This document shows, piece after piece, positions 15,901 through 24,810 of a stretch of DNA of 64,000 bases. Numbering within the stretch: position 1 is the stretch's first letter; the number at the start of each line of letters is the position of its first letter. The position numbers were made by a program, and so were the translations under genes. Location of the stretch: contig NZ_JANTPU010000001.1 in assembly GCF_024752025.1 (NCBI RefSeq), forward strand, positions 1,302,001-1,366,000, read 5' to 3'. This DNA is from Pseudidiomarina sp. CB1 (GTDB lineage Bacteria > Pseudomonadota > Gammaproteobacteria > Enterobacterales > Alteromonadaceae). The notes below the pieces were generated by a model that did no database searches, was not told the origin of the DNA, and was given only the letters and a program-made list of their open reading frames with translations.

Positions 15901-17217
15901 CTACAAGTCGAGGCGTTGATGTTTGCGAATGAGCTCAATCAACGCACTAGGTACTTCTTGTTGGGCTGCGAGCTGTGGCCACTGGTTCACCGCCTCCAAT
16001 GTTTGGTCGATCATGGCATCAAGCTTATGCCGACTAAACAAAGGGCTGACCTGCTCGAGCGAATAGATATCATCGCGGGTGAAGTCTTCGCGCTTGCCGT
16101 TGAGCTGCATCCAGTGTTGATTCACCCACTTACTGTCAGGTTTGTAGCTGTAAGCCACATCGTATGCCGGTGCCAACTGCCAGCGCCCCGCACGATATTG
16201 AAAGGCAAAATTCTTCGCGTGATCATCGTGATTGCGCGCAACGATATTGAAAATCATACGCCGCATGAGTTGCTCGGCTTCAGGCGCAGTTAGTCGCAAC
16301 TGCCGAGCCACCGCAAACAGCTCACTGTACGAAAAACTACCCGGCTTTTTGTAGTCCACATGCGCAATCCCATTCAGCGTTTGCGTATGAATTTTTGTGT
16401 TGCCATCGCGATCAAAGCGCTCCGTCAAAAAGTGCCGACGGTCACCTTCTGGCAACAAATAACAGGGCATCATCTCGATACCGCACTGTTGTGCCATCAA
16501 GTAATACACATATTCCATCGCACCGTAGCCTTGCGGATCACCAAACGTCTCATGTCCCGTGCTGCGCTCTACCACGCCATCGAACTTCATCAAATAATGG
16601 CGGTATCCGGCCGGAATATCCGTTTGCCCCGAACACACTTGGGTAAAATCCTCATTAAACGCCAACACCGCTTTGGGCCTTGCCCCACCCGCGCTGGTGC
16701 CAACTGAAAGTAGCGCTAACATGGCCTCACGATCGGCGGCACCATCACTTGGCAACTCATGCTCAAAGCGCGCGCGACTATCGAGCACATCCTGAGCGAT
16801 TTCAGTCAACTCAGCGATATCCACCTTCTGCATTTGCTCAAAACCGCGAACCTTATTGGCTGGTCGATACTCCAGCGCCCCCATCCCGCGCGTGCCAGTG
16901 TATTGCAGCCGCTGCAGCGGACTGATATCAGCAGGCTGCAAACCGCGATTGGCCACCCACGCATTGAGCACCGCATTACCAAAGTCATCGGGCAGCGAAT
17001 CTGCCACTAGCCCGGGTAGCCCATGAAAGGTCGGCCCCGTTAATTCTGGAAAACTATAGATCTGCTTTTTTAATGGCATCGTAAGCGGCGCCAACTCAAC
17101 TCCCGAGCGAATAAACTCAGGTGTGTATTCAAATGCGCCAAAACCCTGTTCACTATCAAAACTCAGTGCGCCCACCTCAGCATCCTGATACCAAACACTG
17201 ATCACCTCGATTACCAT
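15901..17217 (-). CDS. hipA: HipA-family serine/threonine kinase toxin
   Basis: Toxin kinase; E. coli HipA phosphorylates glutamyl-tRNA synthetase, and relatives have other tRNA-synthetase-linked targets. The 438-residue protein has the N-terminal HipA domain, a nucleotide loop VGTSAGGARPKAV (172-184), the ATP-contact Lys211 (LMKFDG), the catalytic loop NHDDHAKN (329-336) and the metal-binding Asp353 (APAYDV). All kinase residues are present, so it looks active. The ATG at 17217 has GGAGAG 5 nt upstream inside hipB, overlapping it by 7 bp. The target cannot be read from the sequence. Confidence 0.93.
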   Translation of the reverse strand: MVIEVISVWYQDAEVGALSFDSEQGFGAFEYTPEFIRSGVELAPLTMPLKKQIYSFPELTGPTFHGLPGLVADSLPDDFGNAVLNAWVANRGLQPADISPLQRLQYTGTRGMGALEYRPANKVRGFEQMQKVDIAELTEIAQDVLDSRARFEHELPSDGAADREAMLALLSVGTSAGGARPKAVLAFNEDFTQVCSGQTDIPAGYRHYLMKFDGVVERSTGHETFGDPQGYGAMEYVYYLMAQQCGIEMMPCYLLPEGDRRHFLTERFDRDGNTKIHTQTLNGIAHVDYKKPGSFSYSELFAVARQLRLTAPEAEQLMRRMIFNIVARNHDDHAKNFAFQYRAGRWQLAPAYDVAYSYKPDSKWVNQHWMQLNGKREDFTRDDIYSLEQVSPLFSRHKLDAMIDQTLEAVNQWPQLAAQQEVPSALIELIRKHQRLDL

Positions 17218-17552
17218 GATGACTCTCCACTCACCTCGTCATCATCGCTACCGCCACGACTCCCCGTAGCGCGCTCGCGCTGCTTGCCTTGCAGCTTGCG
17301 CAACTGCAACGGCGATAACTGCGGCTTAGGTAAGAAATGATTCAATTGCTCGGCGCAATCGAGCGCCAGCAACAGCGCTACAAAATTCTCCAATTGCGCT
17401 TGCCCTTTCTCGGCATTCATCACAATCGTACGGCTCACACCCGCCCGTTTGGCGAGTTCCGCCTGAGTAATATTCGCGTTTAGTCGCGCTTGCTTGAGCC
17501 GTTGGCCAAGCTCTGCTGATAATGCTGCTGCTGATAAATGGCTAAGTTGCAT
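17211..17552 (-). CDS. hipB: HipB-type XRE antitoxin/repressor
   Basis: 113 residues from the ATG at 17552. A helix-turn-helix is clear: LGQRLKQARLNANITQAELA then KRAGVSRTIVMNAEKGQA. The C-terminal tail after residue 80 is basic and low-complexity (KLQGKQRERATGSRGG). The frame stays open upstream to a TTG at 17621 through a heptamer repeat that would encode RTANSEQQTANN; no ribosome site is evident for the ATG, so a longer product cannot be excluded. It neutralises HipA and probably binds the TTAAG/CTTAA palindromes upstream. Confidence 0.85.
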   Translation of the reverse strand: MQLSHLSAAALSAELGQRLKQARLNANITQAELAKRAGVSRTIVMNAEKGQAQLENFVALLLALDCAEQLNHFLPKPQLSPLQLRKLQGKQRERATGSRGGSDDDEVSGESSW

Positions 17553-17556
17553 GTTT

Positions 17557-17605
17557 GCTATTCGCTGTTTGTTATTCGCTGTTTGCTGTTCGCTGTTTGC
17601 TGTTC
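17557..17605. repeat. Seven tandem heptamers
   Basis: GCTATTC, GCTGTTT, GTTATTC, GCTGTTT, GCTGTTC, GCTGTTT, GCTGTTC, with no spacing. They lie immediately upstream of the chosen hipB start. The same heptamers occur in inverted orientation at 17822-17842 and beside several REP elements. Confidence 0.92.
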
Positions 17606-17649
17606 GACCAAAGACAAACAAGCATAGCTATAAAGTTTAATTTATTTGA

Positions 17650-17723
17650 CTTAATTTAAGCTTATTTATTATTAAGTTGCTTAAATACGACTTTAAATAT
17701 AGACCAAACACCTAGCGCGTCAA
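17650..17723 (-). promoter_or_regulatory. Candidate hipBA promoter and operators
   Basis: On the minus strand there is TTGACG (17718-17723), 16 bp, TATATT (17696-17701). Downstream, toward hipB, are two palindromes: TTAAGTTGCTTAA at 17672-17684 and CTTAATTTAAG at 17650-17660. The surrounding 17622-17820 is much richer in A/T than its neighbours and otherwise holds no gene. Confidence 0.6.
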
Positions 17724-17821
17724 GGCATATAAAGTTCTTTATTCTTTACTTAAAACGAAATAAATGCATATAAAGTCATATATAATTAACATTATAAGCA
17801 TTCATAAAGACAGCGTTCTTC

Positions 17822-17842
17822 AAATAGCGAATAGCAAACAGC
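17822..17842. repeat. Three heptamers, inverted relative to the hipB array
   Basis: AAATAGC, GAATAGC, AAACAGC, the reverse complements of GCTATTT, GCTATTC and GCTGTTT. Together with the array at 17557 they bracket the A/T-rich hip promoter region as an imperfect inverted pair. The thyA stop is 5 bp further on. Confidence 0.88.
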
Positions 17843-17846
17843 GCTT

Positions 17847-18698
17847 TTAAACGCTGAAGGGATATTGAATCGCCGGATGATGCTGATAACCGTGCACCGC
17901 AAAATCATCCAGCGTAACCCATGTTTCGAGGTCTTTCAGAGACTTAATATCTGGGTTGATTTCGAGTTGTGGCGCTGGGAACGGCTCACGCTTGAGCTGC
18001 ACATCACGCATCAGTTCGAGCTGATCTTCGTAGATGTGAGCGTTTACTATCTTATGGTAAGCCTTGCCCGCTTTATGGCCTGTGATTTGTGCCATCAGCG
18101 CTAGAAAAGTGAACACTTGTACCTGATTAAAATTTAGCCCCAACGGCACATCGCACGAACGCTGGTAGCTGGTTAAATACAGCGTATCACCGAGCAACGA
18201 AAAGTTATGCGTGTGCATACATGGCCGCAAACAGCCCATGTGGAATTCGCCCGGATTATAAAAACTCATGATTTCACCGCGATCATCAATGCCGCGACTT
18301 AAATTATCGACAATTTTGCGTAACTGATCGACAAAGCCACCATCCGGTTTCGCCCAACGCCTACCCTGCACACCGTAAACTCGGCCCATATCGTCTTCAC
18401 CTTTGCGGTGCGGGTTGGCCAGCCAAGCTTCATTCAGGTTGGCATTCGCATCCCAAGTCTTGGCACCCAATCGACGAAAATCCGCCGCATTGTCGTAGCC
18501 GCGAATGTAGCCGAGAAACTCCGCGATCGCCGCTTTCCAAAAACTCTTACGCGTAGTGATCAGCGGAAACTGATTGCCCGCCACATCATACTCTAGGTCG
18601 GCATTGATCACGGTCAGACAACGCTTGCCCGTGCGTTCATTCTCAACCCAAACGCCTTCGTCGACAATACGCTGGCATAACGCTAAATACTGCTTCAT
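17847..18698 (-). CDS. thyA: Thymidylate synthase
   Basis: Methylates dUMP to dTMP with methylene-tetrahydrofolate, producing the dihydrofolate that folA (40.5 kb) recycles. The ATG at 18698 ([12 protein letters not shown]) has AGGAGG 6 nt upstream and overlaps the lgt stop by 4 bp. Catalytic cysteine in [10 protein letters not shown], the dUMP arginines in [16 protein letters not shown], and the C-terminal IQYPFSV are seen. The 283-residue length is a little above E. coli ThyA (264). It is last in the rppH-ptsP-lgt-thyA run. Confidence 0.98.
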   Translation of the reverse strand: MKQYLALCQRIVDEGVWVENERTGKRCLTVINADLEYDVAGNQFPLITTRKSFWKAAIAEFLGYIRGYDNAADFRRLGAKTWDANANLNEAWLANPHRKGEDDMGRVYGVQGRRWAKPDGGFVDQLRKIVDNLSRGIDDRGEIMSFYNPGEFHMGCLRPCMHTHNFSLLGDTLYLTSYQRSCDVPLGLNFNQVQVFTFLALMAQITGHKAGKAYHKIVNAHIYEDQLELMRDVQLKREPFPAPQLEINPDIKSLKDLETWVTLDDFAVHGYQHHPAIQYPFSV

Positions 18699-19516
18699 GC
18701 TTTGCCTCCTTGCGGTGCCTGATGAACCCGATACGCCCACACCATCATGACCACGCCAAGCACAATCATTGGCGCCGACAGCCATTGCCCCATCGACCAA
18801 CCGAAATACAACAGACCAAGATGCGCATCAGGTTCACGGAAATATTCAATAAAGAAGCGCGCAGCACCATAACCGATCAAAAATAACCCACTGATCGCGC
18901 CCATAGGTCGTGGCTTACGGCTGAACAGGGCTAGAATGACGAACAATAGAAGTCCTTCTAGAGCTGCTTGGTATAACTGTGATGGATGACGTGGATCTGA
19001 CCCAGCAGCAGGAAAAATCATGGCCCATGGCACATCAGTCGTGCGCCCCCACAGCTCGCCATTAATAAAGTTGCCGATGCGCCCAAAGCCCAGGCCCATT
19101 GGCACTAGCGGTGCAACAAAATCACCAATTTGAAGAAAACGTAACTGGGTACGCCAAGCAAAAATGGCCAGTACGGTGATAACGCCCAACAAGCCTCCAT
19201 GGAACGACATCCCGCCGCTACCCATGTCAAACAAGTAAAGAGGATTGGAGACAAAATACTCAAATTGATAAAACAGCACGTAGCCAATGCGACCACCTAA
19301 AATAACGCCCATAAACGACCAAAACAAAAGGTCGCTAAAACGCTTTTCAGTCCAGCCCTGATGGGCATAATGGGGCATTTGTGTTTGCCGCTTTCCCCAA
19401 AAATAAGCGAACGCGAGGCCAAGCAAATACATTAAGCCGTACCAACGCAGCGCCAATGGGCCAATACTGAAGATAACCGGGTCGATGCTCGGGTGCATCA
19501 TAAACTCAGTTTGCAT
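18695..19516 (-). CDS. lgt: Prolipoprotein diacylglyceryl transferase
   Basis: Inner-membrane enzyme that transfers diacylglycerol from phosphatidylglycerol to the lipobox cysteine, first step of lipoprotein maturation. The multi-pass protein (273 residues) carries [10 protein letters not shown] with His106, the Lgt signature [16 protein letters not shown] (143-158) and [13 protein letters not shown] (177-189). The start at 19516 follows AGGAT; ATGs at codons 6 and 7 are alternatives. Substrates in the window include the DUF885 and RND-adaptor lipoproteins. It lies 3 bp after the TauE gene. Confidence 0.97.
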   Translation of the reverse strand: MQTEFMMHPSIDPVIFSIGPLALRWYGLMYLLGLAFAYFWGKRQTQMPHYAHQGWTEKRFSDLLFWSFMGVILGGRIGYVLFYQFEYFVSNPLYLFDMGSGGMSFHGGLLGVITVLAIFAWRTQLRFLQIGDFVAPLVPMGLGFGRIGNFINGELWGRTTDVPWAMIFPAAGSDPRHPSQLYQAALEGLLLFVILALFSRKPRPMGAISGLFLIGYGAARFFIEYFREPDAHLGLLYFGWSMGQWLSAPMIVLGVVMMVWAYRVHQAPQGGKA

Positions 19517-19519
19517 GTT

Positions 19520-20311
19520 TTATCCTATAAATAATTCGAGTGAAACCAGTACTAAAAACGCCGCAAATCCCTGCTGCAAACGTTTCACTGGAATACGCTG
19601 AGTCAGCGCTGCGCCTAATGGCGCGCATAGCATCGACGCTATTGAGATCCCCAACCAAGCTGGCCCATGCACGTAACCCAACAAACCTTCGTTGGATTCC
19701 ATTCGTTGGCCCAAGACAATAAATGCCAATACCGCACTAACGCCGATACTTAGACTACCTACTGAAGATACCGCAATCGCTTGCCGAATGGGAACCCTAA
19801 GACGTTGCAAAAGTGGCACGGTTAATGAGCCACCACCGATGCCCACCAGCGCCGACAAACTCCCTACCATAGCGCTAATAAGGGCCATTAGTCGTTTCGA
19901 CACGCCCGTAATTGGCTCGCCGGTACGCTGCGGAATCAACATCCGAATGGACAACACTAACAACACGATGGAAAAAATCCGTTGCAGCCATTCAGGCTTT
20001 AACTGAGTGGCCAGCCAAGCACCAAATACCGCGCCAGCCATCAAACCAGGAATCAGTCGGCGCACCCAAAACCAACTGATTTGTCCATGTCGATAGTGCG
20101 AACGTGCGGCGCTTAATGTGGTCATGACAATGGTCGCTAAACTCGTCGCTACGGCCATTTGCACCACAAGTTCAGGGGGAACACCGAATACGGGAAGTAA
20201 ATAGATCAATAGTGGAACAATGACGAGACCGCCACCAATGCCCAGCATGCCGGCCAATAAACCCGCAATCACGCCTCCGGCTAAACACCATAACCAGCCT
20301 GTGATGAGCAC
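19520..20311 (-). CDS. TauE/SafE-family membrane transporter
   Basis: 263-residue integral membrane protein with about eight hydrophobic segments and the duplicated family motif: GMLGIGGGLVIVPLLIYLLP near the start and ALVGIGGGSLTVPLLQRL in the middle. Family members export sulfite, sulfonates or other organosulfur anions; the substrate here is unknown. The start is a GTG with AAGGAG upstream. In E. coli a TauE-type gene is absent between ptsP and lgt, so it is an insertion in an otherwise conserved order, tightly packed with its neighbours. Confidence 0.9.
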   Translation of the reverse strand: MLITGWLWCLAGGVIAGLLAGMLGIGGGLVIVPLLIYLLPVFGVPPELVVQMAVATSLATIVMTTLSAARSHYRHGQISWFWVRRLIPGLMAGAVFGAWLATQLKPEWLQRIFSIVLLVLSIRMLIPQRTGEPITGVSKRLMALISAMVGSLSALVGIGGGSLTVPLLQRLRVPIRQAIAVSSVGSLSIGVSAVLAFIVLGQRMESNEGLLGYVHGPAWLGISIASMLCAPLGAALTQRIPVKRLQQGFAAFLVLVSLELFIG

Positions 20312-20346
20312 TGTTACTCCTTACCTGGGAAAAAGATTATTAACGC

Positions 20347-22620
20347 TTACCCGCCAGCACGGACAAAACCGCCTAAACCGGCTTCTTCTAACGTCATGGT
20401 TACGATCTGTCGTACTTCTTTTGCCGAACGCGCGCGCAACGCACGTTCGAGCATGGGAGCCAAATCCGCCGCCTTGCTGTGGCGAATAATCCAGCGGATT
20501 CTATCAATATTGTAGCTGTTCATGCTCAAGGTGCGATAACCCATCGCAAGCAGTAACAAGGCACCGCCGGGTTCGCCGGCCAGTTCACCACAAACTGACA
20601 CCGGTTTATCGAGTTCATTCGCACGATCTATAATTTGCTTCAACGCATGCAAGACCGCTGGATGAAACGCATCGTATAAGCTAGCAACGCGTTGATTATT
20701 GCGGTCTACAGCGAGCAAATATTGCGTGAGGTCATTGGTACCGACCGAGAAAAAATCGACTTTATCAACAATCGTGTGCAGGTGATACACCATTGCTGGC
20801 ACTTCAATCATAACGCCTAGTTTCGGCGGCACCAACTGCGCGCGATCATGCCCATTCGACTCTTCACTCACCTCGTGGTAGGCCTGTTTTACCATGCGGG
20901 CCGCATCATCAACTTCTTCTGCGCTAGTGATCATCGGCAGTAAAATATGTAAATTATTGCGTCCCACGGCTGCACGCATCATCGCACGAATTTGTACGAG
21001 AAAAATCTCTGGATGATCTAAGGTCATGCGAATACCACGCCAACCAAGAAACGGATTCTCCTCATCCATTGGCAAGTACGGTAACGGCTTGTCGCCGCCT
21101 ACATCGAGGGTGCGCATGACCACCGTACCGGCTTTGAACTGCTCAAGCACTTGACTGTAAAGCTCAACCTGCTCGTCCTCAGTGGGCAGACGTTCATGCA
21201 TCATGAACGGAATTTCTGTGCGGTAAAGTCCAACACTGGCAATGTCGAGCTCTTGTAACCAGTCGCGCTCGGTATTTAGCCCCACATTGAGCTGCAACGT
21301 CACCCGTACGCCATCTTCGGTCTCCACCGGTTTACCACGTGCTTGTTCGACTTTTTCACGCAGTTCGAGTTCTTCTTCAGCAAGCTGACGGTATTCGTTT
21401 TCGACCTGCAACGGTGGATTAATAAACAGATCACCGTTGTAGCCATCAACGATCAACGTTTCGCCATCGAGCTCATTGAGTTCGATGTCATCCGCCCCCA
21501 ACACGGCTGGAATACCCATACTACGGGCCATAATCGCCGCGTGTGAATTACCCGATCCGCGCACCGAGACAATCCCCAAGATCTCGGTGTGCGGCAACTC
21601 GGCGAGCATTGTTGCTGTGACTTCATGGGCCACTAACACGCATTCAGCGGGCGGCTCGTGTTGCTGACGGGCCTTTTCTTTCAAATGAGATAAAATGCGT
21701 TGGCCCAAATCGCGAACATCACTAGCGCGTTCACGAATGTATTCGTCATCGAGGTTTTCAAACTGATTGACTAAGTCTTCAACGACCAACTTAAGTGCGG
21801 TCTGCGCTCGCCAACCATCATTAATCGTCTGTTCGACTTGCTGGCCCAAACTGGTGGAGTCCAACATCGCATGATAAACCTCAAAGATGGCGAGGGTTTC
21901 ATCGGCCACTTGGCCTTTCATGCTGGCACTTAAATCATGCAGTTCCTGCCGCGTGCGTGCCACTGCTGAGCGAAAGCGTCGGACCTCGTGCTCGGGCATA
22001 TCGGTACGCTTCGGCGTAACCTCACTCAAGCGCGCACGGGGTTTTACGACATACGCAGGACCAATCGCTACACCTGGCGCCGCCGCTAAGCCTTTGATCG
22101 TTTGCAACCACGGCGATTGCTTCACGGTACGCAAATAGCCCTTGGCTTCAGCATGGGCGATCACCACCGCAAGCTGGGCAGCAAGTGTCACCACAAAAGC
22201 TTCTTCGTCGCGGGTGAAGGCGCGATCATGTTCTTGTTGCACCGCCAACACGCCGAGCACGCGGCGCCGATGAATCACGGGAGCGGCCAACATGGCGTTG
22301 TAGCGCTCTTCATCGACTTCAGCGAGGCGTAAAAATTTTGGATGTTCACCAGCGTTGGCAATGTTTAGCGGTTCTTCACGCTGCGCCGCCAGTGAGATGA
22401 CACCTTCACCAAAGGGAACATGGATGGGCTGATCTGAGTTGACTTGCAAGCCGTCGGTTGCGGCCAAATGAAATTGCTGTTGTTCGTGATCGGCAAGGTA
22501 AACCGTGCACGAGTCGGTCTGCAACGCTTCTTTGACTTGCCGCACCATGGTCTGTAGCGCCAGCTCAAAGTCTGGCGCCTGATTCACAGCTTCGACAATG
22601 CGTTGCAACACTCGCAGCAT
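20347..22620 (-). CDS. ptsP: PEP-protein phosphotransferase of the nitrogen PTS (EI-Ntr)
   Basis: Phosphorylates NPr from PEP, linking carbon and nitrogen status. The ATG at 22620 (MLRVLQRIVEAVNQ) is the family start. A GAF domain spans about 15-160 (LQTDSCTVYLADHE, RRVLGVLAVQQEHDRAFT), then the HPr-binding domain, the phosphohistidine domain with His360 in GSGNSHAAIMARSMG, and the PEP-binding barrel (RTEIPFMMHERLPTEDEQ, GWRGIRMTLDHPE, FFSVGTNDLTQYLL, SVCGELAGEP). 757 residues, full length. It starts 1 bp after the rppH stop, a conserved pairing. Confidence 0.97.
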   Translation of the reverse strand: MLRVLQRIVEAVNQAPDFELALQTMVRQVKEALQTDSCTVYLADHEQQQFHLAATDGLQVNSDQPIHVPFGEGVISLAAQREEPLNIANAGEHPKFLRLAEVDEERYNAMLAAPVIHRRRVLGVLAVQQEHDRAFTRDEEAFVVTLAAQLAVVIAHAEAKGYLRTVKQSPWLQTIKGLAAAPGVAIGPAYVVKPRARLSEVTPKRTDMPEHEVRRFRSAVARTRQELHDLSASMKGQVADETLAIFEVYHAMLDSTSLGQQVEQTINDGWRAQTALKLVVEDLVNQFENLDDEYIRERASDVRDLGQRILSHLKEKARQQHEPPAECVLVAHEVTATMLAELPHTEILGIVSVRGSGNSHAAIMARSMGIPAVLGADDIELNELDGETLIVDGYNGDLFINPPLQVENEYRQLAEEELELREKVEQARGKPVETEDGVRVTLQLNVGLNTERDWLQELDIASVGLYRTEIPFMMHERLPTEDEQVELYSQVLEQFKAGTVVMRTLDVGGDKPLPYLPMDEENPFLGWRGIRMTLDHPEIFLVQIRAMMRAAVGRNNLHILLPMITSAEEVDDAARMVKQAYHEVSEESNGHDRAQLVPPKLGVMIEVPAMVYHLHTIVDKVDFFSVGTNDLTQYLLAVDRNNQRVASLYDAFHPAVLHALKQIIDRANELDKPVSVCGELAGEPGGALLLLAMGYRTLSMNSYNIDRIRWIIRHSKAADLAPMLERALRARSAKEVRQIVTMTLEEAGLGGFVRAGG

Positions 22621-22621
22621 A

Positions 22622-23155
22622 TTAACGTTTCCGTCTGGGGCCGCGCTGTTTCCGTCCGCCGGGTTTGCCTTGGGGTTGCGGTGTCGGCATGACAATTGGC
22701 GCGAATTCTTTCATCACGCGCCGATAGACATCCTTTTTAAACGACACGACTTGACGCACCGGATACCAATAACTAACCCATCGCCAGTTATCAAACTCCG
22801 GATGCGAGGAGCAATGGACATCAACGTCCTGCTCTTGGCATTTTAAGCGCAGCAAAAACCATTTCTGCTTTTGGCCGATACAAGTGGGCCGCTGTTCGCG
22901 TCGAATGAGACGTTTCGGCAAGCGGTAGCGAAACCAGTTACGACTGGTATACACGATTTCCACTTGTTCAGGTTTTAACCCTACCTCTTCGTACAGTTCC
23001 CGGTACATGGCTTGCTCTGGCGTTTCACCATCGTCAATGCCTCCTTGTGGAAACTGCCAACTATGTTGCCCAAACCGACGCGCCCAAAACACTTGTCCCT
23101 GCTCATTACAGATAATGATTCCAACATTTGCGCGGAATCCTTCTGCGTCTATCAC
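22622..23155 (-). CDS. rppH: RNA pyrophosphohydrolase RppH
   Basis: Nudix enzyme that removes pyrophosphate from mRNA 5' ends and so triggers RNase E decay. The start is taken as a GTG at 23155 ([20 protein letters not shown]) with GAGGA 8 nt upstream; this gives 177 residues, the E. coli length, while longer frames lack family similarity. The Nudix box runs from [20 protein letters not shown] into VGL. The basic tail [14 protein letters not shown] resembles RNA-binding extensions. First gene of the five-gene minus-strand run, divergent from mutH. Confidence 0.96.
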   Translation of the reverse strand: MIDAEGFRANVGIIICNEQGQVFWARRFGQHSWQFPQGGIDDGETPEQAMYRELYEEVGLKPEQVEIVYTSRNWFRYRLPKRLIRREQRPTCIGQKQKWFLLRLKCQEQDVDVHCSSHPEFDNWRWVSYWYPVRQVVSFKKDVYRRVMKEFAPIVMPTPQPQGKPGGRKQRGPRRKR

Positions 23156-23244
23156 GCGGGCATCCTCTAAAATTCGACTTCTGTCATTGATTTTTCCATA
23201 ATCGAGCCCTGAAAGAAAGTGCCAAGCCACGAATAAGGAGCCCA

Positions 23245-23901
23245 ATGAGCGACCTGCGTACATTATTTAACGCCGCCAGCGATTTAGCAGGCCTCAGTTT
23301 TGCTGAATTAGCGGCGCGCCACGGCTTAGCTGTACCCGCCGATCTGCGGCGCCATAAAGGCTGGGTTGGCCAACTGTTAGAAACAGCTTTGGGCGCCAGC
23401 GCTGGTTCGCAAGCCTTACAAGATTTTCCAGAACTCGGGGTTGAGCTTAAGACGATCCCGCTGGATGCCAACGGCAAGCCCTTAGAGACCACCTTCGTCT
23501 GCACTGTTCCTTTGCTGGATACCAGCGGAGTGAACTGGCAAGCAAGTAATGTACGTAACAAACTACAATGCGTGTTATGGATCCCCATTGACGGTCGGCG
23601 TGAGGTGCCGCTGGCTGAACGCTCGGTGGGCACAGCTTTTTTATGGCAGCCGAGCGCTGACGAAGAGGCGCAATTGCGCCATGACTGGCAAGAGCATATG
23701 GATAAAATCGCCATGGGTCAGGTCGAAAGTATTACGGCGCATCAAGGTGAAGTTTTACAATTGCGACCAAAGGCGGCGAATAGCAGAGTTCTTACCGATG
23801 CGATTGGCCCGAACGGCGAAAAGATTCAGACGTTACCGCGGGGCTTTTATTTAAAGACATCGTTCACCGGTGCTATTATTCGCAAGACATTTAATCTGTA
23901 G
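23245..23901 (+). CDS. mutH: Methyl-directed mismatch repair endonuclease MutH
   Basis: Nicks the unmethylated strand at hemimethylated GATC sites when activated by MutS/MutL. The ATG at 23245 follows AAGGAG. Catalytic residues of the PD-(D/E)xK-like core are visible: Glu46 (GQLLETALG), Asp60 (LQDFPELG), Glu67 and Lys69 (VELKTIP). At 218 residues it fits the E. coli enzyme. Its presence implies Dam methylation. The UAG stop at 23899-23901 is the GTAG foot of REP copy 7. Confidence 0.97.
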   Translation: MSDLRTLFNAASDLAGLSFAELAARHGLAVPADLRRHKGWVGQLLETALGASAGSQALQDFPELGVELKTIPLDANGKPLETTFVCTVPLLDTSGVNWQASNVRNKLQCVLWIPIDGRREVPLAERSVGTAFLWQPSADEEAQLRHDWQEHMDKIAMGQVESITAHQGEVLQLRPKAANSRVLTDAIGPNGEKIQTLPRGFYLKTSFTGAIIRKTFNL

Positions 23902-23985
23902 CCCGTGGTTCTACCACGGGCATAACCTGACGTTTTGACCATGATCATGGTCGTACAGATCCCCCGTGGTAGAACCACGGGCTAC
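23898..23985 (+). repeat. REP doublet copy 7
   Basis: 88 bp, GTAG and CTAC feet, both arms CCCGTGGT/ACCACGGG. The core starts with the consensus CCTGACGTTTTGACCATG but its right half is diverged (ATCATGGTCGTACAG). The left foot supplies the mutH stop. Heptamers follow at 24003. Confidence 0.9.
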
Positions 23986-24002
23986 ACACTTTAGGTTTAA
24001 AC

Positions 24003-24030
24003 AAACAGCAAATAGCGAATAGCAAACATC
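24003..24030. repeat. Heptamer repeats beside REP copy 7
   Basis: AAACAGC, AAATAGC, GAATAGC and a degenerate AAACATC, the same family and orientation as 17822-17842. They lie between the REP element and the DUF2982 start. Confidence 0.8.
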
Positions 24031-24045
24031 GCTCTTAAGGCTCTT

Positions 24046-24738
24046 ATGACTGAACTTAAGGTACAACCGGCGGCACGACGAGACGCACTGAGCTTTTGCA
24101 TCGGTGGTGTTGCCCTGTTTGCCGTGACCATGTTTCTTTATCTGGCCGACTTCGACTTCCCGCAAGCCGCATGGGCACTGCTGTACATTGCCAGTGCCGC
24201 GATCTTCTTGCTGGGGGTTGCTAAAATTGTCGAACCTCCCGTCAGTTTGGTGATCACGCCACAAAATATTCGCTACGAACATCGCCGCGGTACGTGGCAA
24301 CTGGAGTGGGATAATTTGTTGCGCTTTGATATTCCACGCACGCATCGCGGCCTCGAGCTTGAAGAGCTGCCTTACATTGGTTTTCGTGTGCACGACATGG
24401 AGCCGGTACTCGATAGCATTTCGCCGCGACTTGCAGTTTATTTGGTCAGTGAACAACGGCATTTACTCGCTGCGGCGTTGCGCCGTGAGCAGCCGGAACT
24501 CAACGACTACACCCCCTACTACGATATTCCAACCAGCTACAAAGCCCCCAGTGGTAAGCTGTACCGCGGCGTGCAGGCCTTGTTTGCCGTGCGCTGCGAG
24601 CAACTCCGTCAACTCCTCGGTTATGACCTTTACGTGCCCGCCAGTGCACTCGATCGTCCACTCGATGAATTTTGTCAGTGGATGCAACAGGTTAAGCAGC
24701 ATCGACAAACCGTTAAAAGCGAGTCCGACAAGCGTTGA
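24046..24738 (+). CDS. DUF2982-family membrane protein
   Basis: 230 residues. Two transmembrane segments lie at about 17-34 (CIGGVALFAVTMFLYLAD) and 41-60 (AWALLYIASAAIFLLGVA). A soluble part follows with a PH-like start (VSLVITPQNIRYEHRRGTWQ) and a tail with RCEQLRQLLGYDLYVPASAL. I assign DUF2982 from this pattern, known in Vibrio/Shewanella relatives next to mutH-rppH. Function unknown. A ribosome site AAGG precedes the ATG. Confidence 0.75.
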   Translation: MTELKVQPAARRDALSFCIGGVALFAVTMFLYLADFDFPQAAWALLYIASAAIFLLGVAKIVEPPVSLVITPQNIRYEHRRGTWQLEWDNLLRFDIPRTHRGLELEELPYIGFRVHDMEPVLDSISPRLAVYLVSEQRHLLAAALRREQPELNDYTPYYDIPTSYKAPSGKLYRGVQALFAVRCEQLRQLLGYDLYVPASALDRPLDEFCQWMQQVKQHRQTVKSESDKR

Positions 24739-24741
24739 CGC

Positions 24742-24770
24742 TTGCTGTTTAGCCGCTGCGGCTATATTCT
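24742..24770 (+). promoter_or_regulatory. Candidate promoter of the rim operon
   Basis: TTGCTG (24742-24747), 17 bp, TATTCT (24765-24770). The spacer contains the palindrome TAGCCGCTGCGGCTA. It lies 41 bp before the rimB-like gene. A weak but well-spaced match. Confidence 0.4.
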
Positions 24771-24810
24771 TTGCAAGTAGTTTAACTTTTCGCTTGGAGT
24801 GAAACAGCGC

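Noticed and set aside
15850..16293. 147-codon plus-strand frame over the hipA 3' end
   Set aside because: It lies antisense to the well-supported hipA kinase domain and starts in the ccd operator; no ribosome site or family features.
17557..17605. Possible CRISPR or coding repeat in heptamers
   Set aside because: Units are 7 bp, directly adjacent and degenerate; no spacers. Treated as a simple tandem repeat.
23184..23714. 176-codon minus-strand frame antisense to mutH
   Set aside because: Overlaps the MutH catalytic core; no recognisable features.
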